Below are positions 44,836-53,373 of a stretch of 64,000 nucleotides of DNA, in pieces. The stretch comes from Caenicola sp034331105 (lineage in GTDB: Bacteria; Synergistota; Synergistia; Synergistales; Synergistaceae), in assembly GCA_034331105.1 (NCBI GenBank), contig JAXQGB010000012.1, positions 248,001 to 312,000 of the forward strand, read 5' to 3'. Below the pieces are notes generated by a model that was given only the letters and a program-made list of their open reading frames with translations, was not told the DNA's origin and did no database searches. The position numbers and the translations under genes were made by a program. The stretch's first letter is position 1. Each line of letters opens with the position of its first letter.

Positions 44836-45555
44836 TCATTCTTTTCCCTTATGAAGGACCTCGACCTCGACGTGAGAAGGGGTCACCGGACCATCTTTTT
44901 CTCCCTTCAGTATCTTTATCTCTTTTTTAAGCATGGCCATCTCTTCCTCCACCCTTAAAAGCTTCGCCCAGAGTTCCTCCGGATTCATGCAGGCGGAGCA
45001 TTCGCTGACCCTTTTGCCGTCGATCTTTATTATTCTTGCCCTCATTCCGGTAACGGTGGCGTTTTTAGGGACATCTTTAAGCACGGCACTGTTGGCTCCG
45101 ATCCTGGAATTTGCTCCGACAGTAATCGGCCCCAGAATTTTTGCCCCGCTGCCGACGAAAACGTTTGATTCGAGAGTCGGATGCCTCTTTGCGCCTTTTT
45201 CGTTGCCTGTTCCGCCCAGAGTCACTCCCTGATAGAGGGTCACGTTGTCACCGACCTCTGCTGTCTCCCCGATGACTACTCCTGCCCCGTGGTCAATAAA
45301 GAACCCTCTGCCTATCTTTGCCCCCGGGTGGATCTCGATCCCTGTCCACCATCTAACTATCAGCGAGAGGAAACGGGGAAGTACCGGGATGTGCAGTGTG
45401 GAGTGCATGAAGTGGAAGGCGCGGTGGAATGTGATCGCAAGGAACCCCGGTGTACAGAGGACGACCTCAAGCACCCCTCTTACTCCTTTGGGTATCGCAG
45501 GGTCGTTGCGCATCGCAGCCTCAAAGTCACTTTTAATATATTCCCAAGCAGACAT
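44836..45555 (-). CDS. cysE: Serine O-acetyltransferase
   Basis: A 239-residue left-handed beta-helix acetyltransferase that makes O-acetylserine for cysteine synthesis. The N-terminal helical part is followed by hexapeptide repeats (IGRGFFIDHGAGVVIGETAEVGD near residue 85, then GVTLGG and GAKILGPITVGANSRIGANSAVLKD). The active-site histidine lies in FIDHGAG. Length is normal, with an extra C-terminal charged tail of about 60 residues. The ATG at 45553-45555 is preferred over a GTG three codons earlier. A structured RNA with a terminator lies just upstream. Confidence 0.95.
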   Translation of the reverse strand: MSAWEYIKSDFEAAMRNDPAIPKGVRGVLEVVLCTPGFLAITFHRAFHFMHSTLHIPVLPRFLSLIVRWWTGIEIHPGAKIGRGFFIDHGAGVVIGETAEVGDNVTLYQGVTLGGTGNEKGAKRHPTLESNVFVGSGAKILGPITVGANSRIGANSAVLKDVPKNATVTGMRARIIKIDGKRVSECSACMNPEELWAKLLRVEEEMAMLKKEIKILKGEKDGPVTPSHVEVEVLHKGKE

Positions 45556-45593
45556 TAATATCACCCTTTACATTTCGATTTATTTTTTCTAAT

Positions 45594-45620
45594 AAAAAAA
45601 GACCTGCCGGAGCAGGTCTT
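45594..45620 (-). terminator. Terminator of the leader RNA
   Basis: A perfect nine-base stem, AAGACCTGC with GCAGGTCTT, around a TCCG loop, then seven T. It ends about 40 bases before the cysE start, so readthrough would reach cysE. Confidence 0.9.
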
Positions 45621-45761
45621 CAATTGCTTGATCAAATTATGTGTGCCTGCTGTTAAGTCTATGACCGCAACAGACATAAAGGCTGCGCGGATTATCCTCC
45701 GAAGCCCTCCAAACAACAGCAGTAAGCAAACATATCGTGTGAAGCCGTAATTTTTATCATG
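45594..45761 (-). ncRNA. Structured RNA upstream of cysE: 6S-like RNA or attenuating leader
   Basis: A predicted ~168-base RNA on the cysE strand, from a promoter at 45768-45796 to a strong terminator. By eye, a closing stem pairs GGCTTCA (complement of 45740-45746) with TGAAGACC near the terminator. An inner stem pairs CTGCTGTT with AACAGCAG (45715-45722 with 45647-45654). A hairpin CGGA-GGATAA-TCCG lies at 45688-45701, enclosed by AGGGCT/AGCCTT, and a large one-sided loop contains TTGCGG. The size and this stem plus apical hairpin plus open 3' side recall 6S RNA. But AGCAGG could also pair with CCTGCT of the terminator, as in an attenuator. No T-box or SAM-I motif. Confidence 0.6.
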
Positions 45762-45767
45762 TCAAAT

Positions 45768-45796
45768 ATTTTAACAGGCATATCCGATAAATGCAA
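45768..45796 (-). promoter_or_regulatory. Promoter of the leader RNA
   Basis: On the minus strand TTGCAT, exactly 17 bases, then TAAAAT. Confidence 0.6.
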
Positions 45797-45887
45797 TGTT
45801 TTTGATATATTTTGATCTTTCTCGTTTATTAGTTACGTGTATACTTAAGACATTATTATGTAATAAGCATTTACGAGGAGGGATAGA

Positions 45888-46691
45888 ATGTCTCTGATCA
45901 ATATTGGCACTTTCAACGTAAATTCTGTCAAAAGCCGGATCCCGGTACTTGAACACTTTCTCACTTCAGGAGGAGCCCCTGATATCCTCTGTTTCCAGGA
46001 GACAAAATGCCGTGATGAGGAATTTCCCCGGGATTTTTTTAAGGGACTTGGCTACCATTGCCTCTATAAAGGAATGAAATCTTATAACGGTGTCGCTGTC
46101 ATCTCGAAAATAGAACCTGACGAGGTTTCATTCGGACTTAACGACGGAGCCGCTGACCCGGAAAGGGAGGAATCGGAGAATGCCCGCGTTATACTGGCCA
46201 GATTTGGAGACCTGAACATCCTGAACACCTACATTCCTCAGGGCAAAGAAATAGACAATCCCGATTACCTGTATAAACTGAAGTTCTTTCAGAGGGTGCG
46301 GGACCTGTTTGAAAGGAACTTTACTCCCAAAGATAAACTATTATGGCTTGGTGACCTTAATGTTGCACCCACAGAACTCGATGTCGCCAATCCGAAAAAT
46401 AAGACGAACCATGTATGCTACCACAGTGATGTAAAAGATGCATTTGCCGGGGTCATGTCATGGGGGTTCGTTGATATTTTCAGAAAACACCTGCCGGGCG
46501 ATGGAGAGTATTCCTTCTGGGATTACAGGATTAAGGATGCGCTTTCAAGAAATATCGGCTGGAGGATAGACCATATAGTCGGTACTGAAGTTATGGCAGA
46601 AGCAAGTAGGAAGGTATGGGTCGAAAGATCTCTCAGGGCAATGGAACGCCCGTCAGACCACACGGCTGTCATCGGTTCTTTTGAAGTATAG
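45888..46691 (+). CDS. xth: Exonuclease III (AP endonuclease)
   Basis: A 267-residue DNA-repair enzyme that cuts at abasic sites and trims 3' ends. GTFNVNSVKSR near residue 7 holds the first metal-site asparagine, CFQETKC near residue 36 the glutamate, GDLNVAP near residue 154 the Asp-x-Asn pair, and RIDHIV plus PSDHTAV the final histidine site. GGAGGG precedes the ATG. Single-gene unit with its own terminator, divergent from the cysE leader. Confidence 0.96.
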   Translation: MSLINIGTFNVNSVKSRIPVLEHFLTSGGAPDILCFQETKCRDEEFPRDFFKGLGYHCLYKGMKSYNGVAVISKIEPDEVSFGLNDGAADPEREESENARVILARFGDLNILNTYIPQGKEIDNPDYLYKLKFFQRVRDLFERNFTPKDKLLWLGDLNVAPTELDVANPKNKTNHVCYHSDVKDAFAGVMSWGFVDIFRKHLPGDGEYSFWDYRIKDALSRNIGWRIDHIVGTEVMAEASRKVWVERSLRAMERPSDHTAVIGSFEV

Positions 46692-46735
46692 GCAGAAAAA
46701 AGCCCGCATCCAATTGGATACGGGCTTTTTTCTGC
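46692..46735. terminator. Bidirectional terminator after exonuclease III
   Basis: GCAGAAAAAAGCCCG pairs with CGGGCTTTTTTCTGC around a short inner arm (ATCC/GGAT). The A/T tracts serve both convergent genes. Confidence 0.9.
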
Positions 46736-46759
46736 GCTTAAAGTAGTTATTGTTAAAGA

Positions 46760-47626
46760 TCAGAACCCCGTTTTTTCCGAATGGCGTTTCAGCATCGCCA
46801 TATTGTTGTTGACCTTTTTCAGGTAAGAGACGGAAATGCCCCCGTAATACCTGTTGAGAGCTTTTTGGACTGTGCCGTATGCGCTTATGTAGCGGGAAAG
46901 CAATAGAACTCCAGCCTCTACACCGCGCTCAGGATCGAACATGTGATCCTTAGTCGTTGCAATGCCTTTTGCACTGAGCATTCCGTGGTGGATTTTCCAC
47001 ATGACCTGCATTACCCCAAGAGCACCTTTGTTGCTCTTGGCGCTAGGGTTGAATAAGCTTTCTGTCTTAGCAATTCCCACGGACAGGTCTGTAGGAACGT
47101 TGTATTTCGCGCTGTAGAAAACCAAAGCAGAAGCCTCTCTCCAGGCTATCTGAGGAGAGATCTTTTTGTTGATGGACCTGATGAAAGTCGCAATATTTGC
47201 AACCTTCCGCTGCTTGCTGGCAGGCATTTTGCTCAGTTCTTTCAGGGTAGAATCAGGATGGTTGCCAATCCATTTGTCAATATGCTCCGGATCAAGATCC
47301 ATCCTTCCCAACGCGTCCACAACTGAAACGTCAAGTCCATTAAGCACTCTGCCAGTAATGGTATCTTCGCCTGAGGCGGCGCGGGGAAGTGCGATTTCTT
47401 TCTTTTTTACTGAAGATGTAGTTTTTACTACCAGCTTGCCATCATCGTTTTTTGTTTCATATGTAGTCGTGATGATAGCTCCTTCAGCAGAGGTGTTGCT
47501 TAGGGTCTTTTTGGCCGGCACGCTGCAGACTCCCATGTTGGGAGAAAGGACCACTGTTGTTAATACAAACAGTAACGCGGCTGCCTGCGGAATAAAGATC
47601 TTCCGCATTTTCCATATCTTTCGCAT
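46760..47626 (-). CDS. Exported lytic transglycosylase (SLT domain)
   Basis: A 288-residue cell-wall enzyme. A signal peptide spans about residues 7-35 (ending GVCS). The SLT goose-lysozyme-like domain is C-terminal (about residues 165-280). KTESLFNPSAKS near residue 190 holds the catalytic glutamate, and GALGVMQVM is the next family block; the YYGG near residue 265 also fits. It cleaves the glycan of peptidoglycan. The middle is low-complexity linker. GGAGG is placed for the first ATG. Confidence 0.88.
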   Translation of the reverse strand: MRKIWKMRKIFIPQAAALLFVLTTVVLSPNMGVCSVPAKKTLSNTSAEGAIITTTYETKNDDGKLVVKTTSSVKKKEIALPRAASGEDTITGRVLNGLDVSVVDALGRMDLDPEHIDKWIGNHPDSTLKELSKMPASKQRKVANIATFIRSINKKISPQIAWREASALVFYSAKYNVPTDLSVGIAKTESLFNPSAKSNKGALGVMQVMWKIHHGMLSAKGIATTKDHMFDPERGVEAGVLLLSRYISAYGTVQKALNRYYGGISVSYLKKVNNNMAMLKRHSEKTGF

Positions 47627-47846
47627 GATTACCTCCTTGCGTTTAGGGGACTGTAAGGGTGAAAAAATTCTGAATATTCATCCAAACAGGTACTCTTTTG
47701 CGCACGAATTATAATAACCGAGAGTCAGTATAAGTCAAGCTATTTTCATATATATCAGTAATATTTAAACTAAAAGAATGTAATACTTATAATATATATT
47801 ATAATAAAATGTAATTTGAGTAAAAACCTTAAGAAAAAACATTAAT

Positions 47847-48728
47847 TTATTTACTGTTGTCGCATGCGAGGGTTATTATTCCGCTGAAAAGGATCAATAC
47901 CCCTACAGATCCAATCAGGGAGAGGCGTTCTCCAAGAAAAAGCGCAGAGAGAAGCCAGGCGGTCATAGGTTCGGACAGGGAAAGGGTGTATGCTTTTCCA
48001 AGGGTTATCTTCTCTATGCCTTTTGTGAAAAGAGAAAATGGAAGTATCGTTGTAAAGACCGAGAGGATGATAACGCAGATCATGCCCCTGAGCTCAAGGA
48101 CCCATGAAATATCGCCCGTTATCAGCCAGGGCAGCGCCATGACCGCGCTTAGCATCGATATCAGCGAGACTGTTTCAACAGGATCCCTATTTCCGATCAT
48201 CCTCAGTCCTGCTCCCTCCATCGCATAAGAGAGAGCGGCTCCGAAGGCAAGAATTGCCCCGGGAATGCTGACGGAGGTGAAATCACTGTTGCCGGCTGCA
48301 ACGAGCAGAAAACATCCTGTCAGGGCAAGCAGCGTTGAGATGAACCATCTTGGAGAGAGACATTCTTTGAAAAAGAGCCTGCCCAGTATCCCTGCAAGCA
48401 CAGGGGCAGATCCGATAGCGACCATAGTCCCGATCGCAACTCCGGTGAGCCGTACTGCAGAGAAGAAGGCAAACTGGTATGCTGTTAGGCCTAAGGCCGC
48501 AATAAAGATCCCTGTCCGGTTCCATTTTTCCCCGCCGAAGATCCTTTTCCGGCGAAAAAGAGTCCATATAAATAATAAAAACCCGGCCCCAAAGACTCTG
48601 GCAGAACCGATCGTAAGTGATGTGGCATTTTCAGGCGCAAGTGCCTGTACAGTCCCTGTCATGCCCCAGCACATTCCTGCCGCTACGACATAAAGCCCGC
48701 CCTTAAATTCTTCACTTTTGGATTTCAT
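47847..48728 (-). CDS. EamA/DMT-family transporter 2
   Basis: A 293-residue protein with about ten helices in two EamA repeats (GLYVVAAGMCWGMTGTVQAL near residue 10; GAILAFGAALSYAMEGAGLRM near residue 155). It is probably a metabolite or amino acid exporter. I use the ATG at 48726-48728, which has GGGGAG upstream. The longer frame adds 49 residues that are not membrane-like or family-like. Only distantly like the EamA protein at 43888. Confidence 0.85.
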   Translation of the reverse strand: MKSKSEEFKGGLYVVAAGMCWGMTGTVQALAPENATSLTIGSARVFGAGFLLFIWTLFRRKRIFGGEKWNRTGIFIAALGLTAYQFAFFSAVRLTGVAIGTMVAIGSAPVLAGILGRLFFKECLSPRWFISTLLALTGCFLLVAAGNSDFTSVSIPGAILAFGAALSYAMEGAGLRMIGNRDPVETVSLISMLSAVMALPWLITGDISWVLELRGMICVIILSVFTTILPFSLFTKGIEKITLGKAYTLSLSEPMTAWLLSALFLGERLSLIGSVGVLILFSGIITLACDNSK

Positions 48729-48903
48729 TTTACTGATGTCTCCCCTGCTTTTCTCACCGCAGAAGTATTCTAGCAGAAAGAAAAGAGTGTGTATCTTTTT
48801 TATCTGCGGAGCAGTATTTGAAGGCAGAAAATGGATCCATATCATATAATATGTTTGATATTTAATGATTTTCACAGAAAGCTGAAATATGACTGGAGGT
48901 CAA

Positions 48904-50064
48904 ATGATGATTCCCACAAAAAAACTTGTTATGATACCGGGCCCCGTACCTGTCTCGCCAAGCGTGCTCCAGAAACTTGGAAGCGAAGTCAAGGCACACA
49001 CAGATCCGGATTTTGTTGCCGAATTCCAGTGCCTTCTCGCTGAACTGAGATCGATCATGAACTGTGACGGGATAGCCTTCCTTGTGGCAGGTTCAGGGAC
49101 CATGGGAATGGAAATGGCGATAGCAAACATTGCCGGAGAAAAAGACAAAGTATTGGTCTGTTCAAATGGACATTTCGGAGACCGTTACATCTCCATCTGC
49201 AAAAACAGAGGCCTGGACATCACTTCCATGGAGGCGAAATGGGGAAGATCGGTAACAACGGAGGAAGTTGACAGGGAACTCTTAAAAGGAGGCTATACTG
49301 TTGCAGTTGTTACCCACGTTGAAACATCAACGGGCGTCGAGCTTCATCTTGAGGAAATGGCGAAAATGATGAAAGAAAAGCATCCCGAGGTTCTATTTGT
49401 TGTTGACGGAGTCGCTGCCGGCGGCGGTGTTGAAGCTGACATGGCCTGGGGCATAGATGTTTACTTTACCTGCACCCAAAAAGCATTTTGCTCTGTTCCC
49501 GGAATGGCGATAGTCTGGGCCGGACAGAGGGCATTGAAAAAGCGCGAGGATATGGGATCCATCAGGGAATCATACATAGATTACGCACGCTGGATACCGG
49601 TTATGACAGATACCAAAAAATATTGGGGCACTCCTGCGGTCAACAACATCTCAGCACTCAGTGAATCCGTAAGGATAATGCTGGAAGAAGGCCTCTCAGA
49701 GAGATATCGCCGTCACAGGGATCATGCCGGCCTTGTAGTTGAAGCCATGGCTGCGATAGGATTCAGGACTCTTGCTGAAAAGGAATACCGCTCTGCGACC
49801 CTTTCGATCTTCCTCTATCCCGAAAACATGCCGGTGGACGATGCTTCTTTCCGAGCTGCCTGTGCTGATGAGGGAGCACTCCTGGCAGGATGTCTCGGAG
49901 AATATGCAGGAAAAGGGTTCAGGATGGGACATATGGGAAATCTTGACAAGCATATGCTCGTATCGGGAATTGCCGCGATAGAAAGAGCCGCAATTTCATG
50001 CGGTCTTGATGTGAAGCCGGGTGCTGCCCTTGCCGTAATGCAGCTTGGACTGGCAGGGAAATAG
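48904..50064 (+). CDS. Class V aminotransferase (alanine-glyoxylate / serine-pyruvate type)
   Basis: A 386-residue fold-type I PLP enzyme. It opens MIPGPVPVSPSVLQ, as in this family. VTHVETSTGVELH near residue 137 and FVVDGVAAGGGVEADM near residue 164 hold cofactor contacts. FTCTQKAFCSVPG near residue 187 has the Schiff-base lysine. It transfers amino groups between small amino and oxo acids such as serine, alanine and glyoxylate. Two adjacent ATG codons are possible (48904 and 48907), with GGAGG close by. Ends in a hairpin. Confidence 0.9.
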   Translation: MMIPTKKLVMIPGPVPVSPSVLQKLGSEVKAHTDPDFVAEFQCLLAELRSIMNCDGIAFLVAGSGTMGMEMAIANIAGEKDKVLVCSNGHFGDRYISICKNRGLDITSMEAKWGRSVTTEEVDRELLKGGYTVAVVTHVETSTGVELHLEEMAKMMKEKHPEVLFVVDGVAAGGGVEADMAWGIDVYFTCTQKAFCSVPGMAIVWAGQRALKKREDMGSIRESYIDYARWIPVMTDTKKYWGTPAVNNISALSESVRIMLEEGLSERYRRHRDHAGLVVEAMAAIGFRTLAEKEYRSATLSIFLYPENMPVDDASFRAACADEGALLAGCLGEYAGKGFRMGHMGNLDKHMLVSGIAAIERAAISCGLDVKPGAALAVMQLGLAGK

Positions 50065-50143
50065 CCAGGGCGATACTTACTGGTACGTCTGCCTCTGAAC
50101 TGAGGAAAAGTATTAACACCGATAACTTAAACAAGAAGAGAGG

Positions 50144-50178
50144 TAACGGGAGCCGCAGCAGGGTTCCCGTTATTTATT
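50144..50178 (+). terminator. Terminator after the class V aminotransferase
   Basis: TAACGGGAGCC pairs with GGTTCCCGTTA (one G-T pair), followed by TTTATTTA. Convergent with the YhcH-family gene. Confidence 0.8.
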
Positions 50179-50630
50179 TACCAAGGAAGTTTAACAACGA
50201 TCTTGCGTATCCGTGAGGGAGTTTTGCCTGAACTCACTCCCGGTTGGTGTCCGTCAAAGGGAGAGAGAAGCATCATCATGCCTTTTTCCAGCCTGAACAT
50301 CTGGCCACTGCCTGAGTAGAAGGTAATATCACATACCGGGTCGTATTCGGATGTTTCCCTGAGAGCCTCCAGCGGAGAATACCCCACCAGCTCTTCGCCC
50401 TCCATCACTATCTGCAGATCCCAGAATTTTCTGTGTGATTCAAAGGGGACTTCCTCTGCGTTTCGGGTCTCATACTCACCGAACCGAAGGTCGAGAAGAC
50501 CGGGATCCATATTCTTAATATTTTCGAACGACCCTGATCTGACAGCCTCAAGAAAGGGGAAGAGTATTTCTGAACCCGGCATTATTTTCGGGGCATACCT
50601 GACGAAATTATCTATACTGTCATAAATCAT
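50178..50630 (-). CDS. YhcH/YjgK/YiaL-family protein
   Basis: A 150-residue cupin-like protein of the DUF386 family, found near sialic-acid and other sugar genes. ESHRKFWDLQIVMEGEELVGY near residue 65 is the family signature, and MMMLLSPFDGHQPGV near residue 117 includes another metal histidine. Relatives bind a metal and act on sugars or related small molecules. No sugar catabolic genes are close. It is the last gene of an operon with an ABC-F protein (27-base gap) and a macrodomain protein. Confidence 0.85.
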   Translation of the reverse strand: MIYDSIDNFVRYAPKIMPGSEILFPFLEAVRSGSFENIKNMDPGLLDLRFGEYETRNAEEVPFESHRKFWDLQIVMEGEELVGYSPLEALRETSEYDPVCDITFYSGSGQMFRLEKGMMMLLSPFDGHQPGVSSGKTPSRIRKIVVKLPW

Positions 50631-50657
50631 ATGGAGCAGCCTCCTGACTCGTATCAG

Positions 50658-52598
50658 CTATTTTATTGATTCAATTTTTGCCGCCAGTTCCTCCCAGAGC
50701 GGATAGTTCTCCTCAAGGCGCTTCTCGGTATCTTTCAGCTCTATCATCAGTTCCTGGACTTTATTCGAATCACCAAGTACTTCCGGATCGCACAAAAGCC
50801 CGGATATCTCCTCTTTGCGCGTTTCATCTTTTTCTATCATTTTCTCAATTGGCGAAAGCCTGTCCTCTACAGCTTTCCTCTCACGGTAGATCCTGTTGCG
50901 TTCCTCTGCTTCGATCCTTTTTTGTTCTTTTGACCTATCCGCCTGAGACTGATCGGTTTTTTCATTTTCCCTGCTGACACTCTCCGCCGCTGACTGCATT
51001 GACCTTTTTTCAATAAACCAGGAGTAGTTGCCCGGATAGTCGTACAGAGTGCCGTCCCGGATCTCTATAACTCTTTCCACGAGGTCATCAAGGAATGCGC
51101 GGTCGTGGGAGACGATGATTATCGTTCCGCCGTACTCAAGGAGCGCTCTCTGGAACAGTTCTTTTGTGGCATAGTCAAGGTGGTTGGTAGGCTCGTCAAG
51201 GATCAGAAGGTTCGATTCCGAGAGGAGCATCTTGAGCAGCCCGACCCTCGATTTTTCTCCTCCAGACAGGACAGATATGGGCTTGTGTATGTCGTCTCCT
51301 GAAAAAAGGAATGCTCCCAGAAGATTGCGCTTTGCACCCTCCAGCATTTTTGAACCTGTATTATTGATCTCCTGCCATATGGTATTGCTGTAATCAAGGT
51401 TCTGAGCGCTTTCCTGTGAAAAATACGCTTTTTTTACGTTCAGTCCGTATGCGACTGTCCCGCCTGTTGGTCCTTCCGACAAGTTCAGCAGCCTGAGGAG
51501 GGTGGACTTCCCTGCTCCGTTTATGCCCACCAGGGCCAATCTTTCTCCCCTGTGGACAGTCAGATCAAGATCTTCGAAAACAGTCTTCCTGCCGTATTTT
51601 TTTGTAAGGTTTTTGCATGACAGGACCTCGTAGCCGCTTCTTGGAGAATCCGGGAACTTGAAGTGGACACTTTTTGAGGGTCCTTCCAGTTCTGTTATTT
51701 CCATCTTTTCAAGCTGCCTGATCCTGCTCTGTACCTGGGTGGCCTTGGTCGCCTTATACCTGAACCTCTCAACGAAACGCTGTATGTTTTCGATCTTTTC
51801 CTTCTGCTGTTCCCACTCTGCTTCAAGCCTCTCCCGGCGTTCTTCACGTTCCTTAAGGAACTTTTCGTAGCCGCAGGAATAAAGGTTGATCCTGCCCCCG
51901 GTAAGCTCCGCGACGGAGGTGACCATCTTATCCAGAAATCTGCGGTCGTGAGAGACAGCGATGATCGTACCCCTGAAATCTTTCAGCCAGTTTTCCAGCC
52001 ACTCCATGCTCTCTGTGTCAAGGTGGTTGGTCGGTTCGTCGAGCAGGAGGATATCAGGCCGGGAGAGAAGCAGAGCGGCAAGAGCCACGCGCATCTTCCA
52101 ACCTCCGGAAAACTCTGAGGTCATGCGCCCCGCATCCTCTTCGGGGCGGAATCCCAGCCCCTTGAGGACCTGTTTTGCCTCAACATCAAAGCCGAATCCT
52201 CCATTTGCCTCGAACTCTCTCTGCAGGCGTTCATGAACGGCAAGCATCGACCGAAGTTCCTGAGAATTTTCATCAAGGGAGGCCATGATATGCTCTGTTT
52301 CGGAGAGCCTTGCAGCGAGATCCTCAAGCCCTGCGCGCTTTTTGAGGTAGTCAAGGAGCGGCATCTCGTCTATCTCAACCAGGTCCTGCGGAAGATAGCC
52401 GACCCTATGGTCCCTGGGTATGACCAGGCTGCCCCCGTCATATTCCGTCTCGCCGGCAATGACTCGGAGCAAGGTAGTCTTTCCTGCTCCGTTGTCACCG
52501 ACAAGCCCTATCCTGCTCTTGGGGGTTATAAACCAGCTTATCCTGTCAAGGACCATATTCTCTTTAAAATTTACCTGGAGATCTTTTATCTCGATCAG
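50658..52598 (-). CDS. ABC-F ATPase (ribosome-associated type), CTG start
   Basis: A 646-residue soluble protein with two ATPase domains and no membrane part, as in ABC-F translation factors. The first Walker A is GDNGAGKTTL near residue 39 and the second GINGAGKSTL near residue 360. Signature motifs are FSGGWKMRVALA and LSGGEKSRVGLL, joined by a long charged linker (about residues 225-315), then a coiled-coil C-terminal domain. The expected N-terminus (IEIKDLQVNF) is only included if translation begins at CTG 52598, nine bases after GGAGG. The first ATG lies 14 codons in and would remove the first strand. Confidence 0.9.
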   Translation of the reverse strand: MIEIKDLQVNFKENMVLDRISWFITPKSRIGLVGDNGAGKTTLLRVIAGETEYDGGSLVIPRDHRVGYLPQDLVEIDEMPLLDYLKKRAGLEDLAARLSETEHIMASLDENSQELRSMLAVHERLQREFEANGGFGFDVEAKQVLKGLGFRPEEDAGRMTSEFSGGWKMRVALAALLLSRPDILLLDEPTNHLDTESMEWLENWLKDFRGTIIAVSHDRRFLDKMVTSVAELTGGRINLYSCGYEKFLKEREERRERLEAEWEQQKEKIENIQRFVERFRYKATKATQVQSRIRQLEKMEITELEGPSKSVHFKFPDSPRSGYEVLSCKNLTKKYGRKTVFEDLDLTVHRGERLALVGINGAGKSTLLRLLNLSEGPTGGTVAYGLNVKKAYFSQESAQNLDYSNTIWQEINNTGSKMLEGAKRNLLGAFLFSGDDIHKPISVLSGGEKSRVGLLKMLLSESNLLILDEPTNHLDYATKELFQRALLEYGGTIIIVSHDRAFLDDLVERVIEIRDGTLYDYPGNYSWFIEKRSMQSAAESVSRENEKTDQSQADRSKEQKRIEAEERNRIYRERKAVEDRLSPIEKMIEKDETRKEEISGLLCDPEVLGDSNKVQELMIELKDTEKRLEENYPLWEELAAKIESIK

Positions 52599-52669
52599 TT
52601 TTTGTTACCTCCCGAATTATCAGCGAACACCGGATATTATATAGTAAATATTGGTTTCGGCAGAAATTA

Positions 52670-53197
52670 TCAGGATAAATGTTTATCCAGGGCCTTCCTG
52701 TGGTGTTCAGCCGATTCGTCTGAAAAGCAGATCAGCCTGACATCTTCTATCGCATCATGCTCCCTGAGGAACGAAATGATGGTCATGACAGCAATATCAG
52801 CGGCGAGATCCGGGGGAAAACGATATACGCCGGTGGAGATCGCGGGGAATGCAACTGTTTTTGCTCCGACGCGGAGAGCCTCTTTAAGGCTGTTCCTGTA
52901 AGCGTTGGCTAAAATTTTTTCTTCATCTGAGTTCCCGCCCCTCCAGACGGGTCCGACTGTGTGTATGACAAATTTTGCAGGAAGCCTGTATGCAGCGGTG
53001 GTCTTGGCCTCTCCCGGCGGGCAGCCTCCAAGTCCCGCGCATTCAGCGAGAAGTTTGGGACCGGCAGCCCTGTGGATCGCGCCGTCCACCCCCCCTCCTC
53101 CGAGGAGGGTGCTGTTTGCCGCATTAACTATGGCATCGGTCTCTTCCTTTGTTATGTCGTCCTTTATTACGGTGATCTTTGATCGTATTTCTTTCAT
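52670..53197 (-). CDS. Macrodomain protein (O-acetyl-ADP-ribose deacetylase type)
   Basis: A 175-residue macrodomain of the YmdB/MacroD group. TDAIVNAANSTLLGGGGVDGAIHRAAG at residues 20-46 is the hallmark, with the catalytic aspartate in GGVDGA. GEAKTTAAYRLPAKFVIHTVGP and AFPAISTGVYRFP complete the ADP-ribose pocket. It removes ADP-ribose or acetyl groups from ADP-ribose esters. GGGGAGG lies before the ATG. It leads an operon with the ABC-F and YhcH genes, about 70 bases apart. Confidence 0.93.
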   Translation of the reverse strand: MKEIRSKITVIKDDITKEETDAIVNAANSTLLGGGGVDGAIHRAAGPKLLAECAGLGGCPPGEAKTTAAYRLPAKFVIHTVGPVWRGGNSDEEKILANAYRNSLKEALRVGAKTVAFPAISTGVYRFPPDLAADIAVMTIISFLREHDAIEDVRLICFSDESAEHHRKALDKHLS

Positions 53198-53276
53198 TTT
53201 GTCCTCCCCTTTCTTTCTTCTATAATATCAGCTATTTCAGCTGTCTTGCAGGTGAAAATAGTTGTAATGAGATTAC

Positions 53277-53344
53277 AAAAAAAGGAAGGCCCTCTTTTGT
53301 AAAATTGTAACTGAGAGTTACAAAAACACAAAAGTGGTCCTTCC
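53277..53344 (-). terminator. Long hairpin terminator of the Ntn hydrolase gene
   Basis: On the minus strand GGAAGGACC and GGCCTTCC close a long arm, with CTTTTG/CAAAAG and TTGTAACT/AGTTACAA inside, then seven T. A second TTGTAAT..ATTACAA dyad lies next to it at 53262-53278. Confidence 0.75.
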
Positions 53345-53373
53345 GGCAGAGTCTGTTTAATCTCGTTCTTGTC

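Noticed and set aside
45594..45761. T-box or SAM-I riboswitch before cysE
   Set aside because: No AGGGTGG..CGCG T-box element and no SAM-I core motif can be found on the minus strand.
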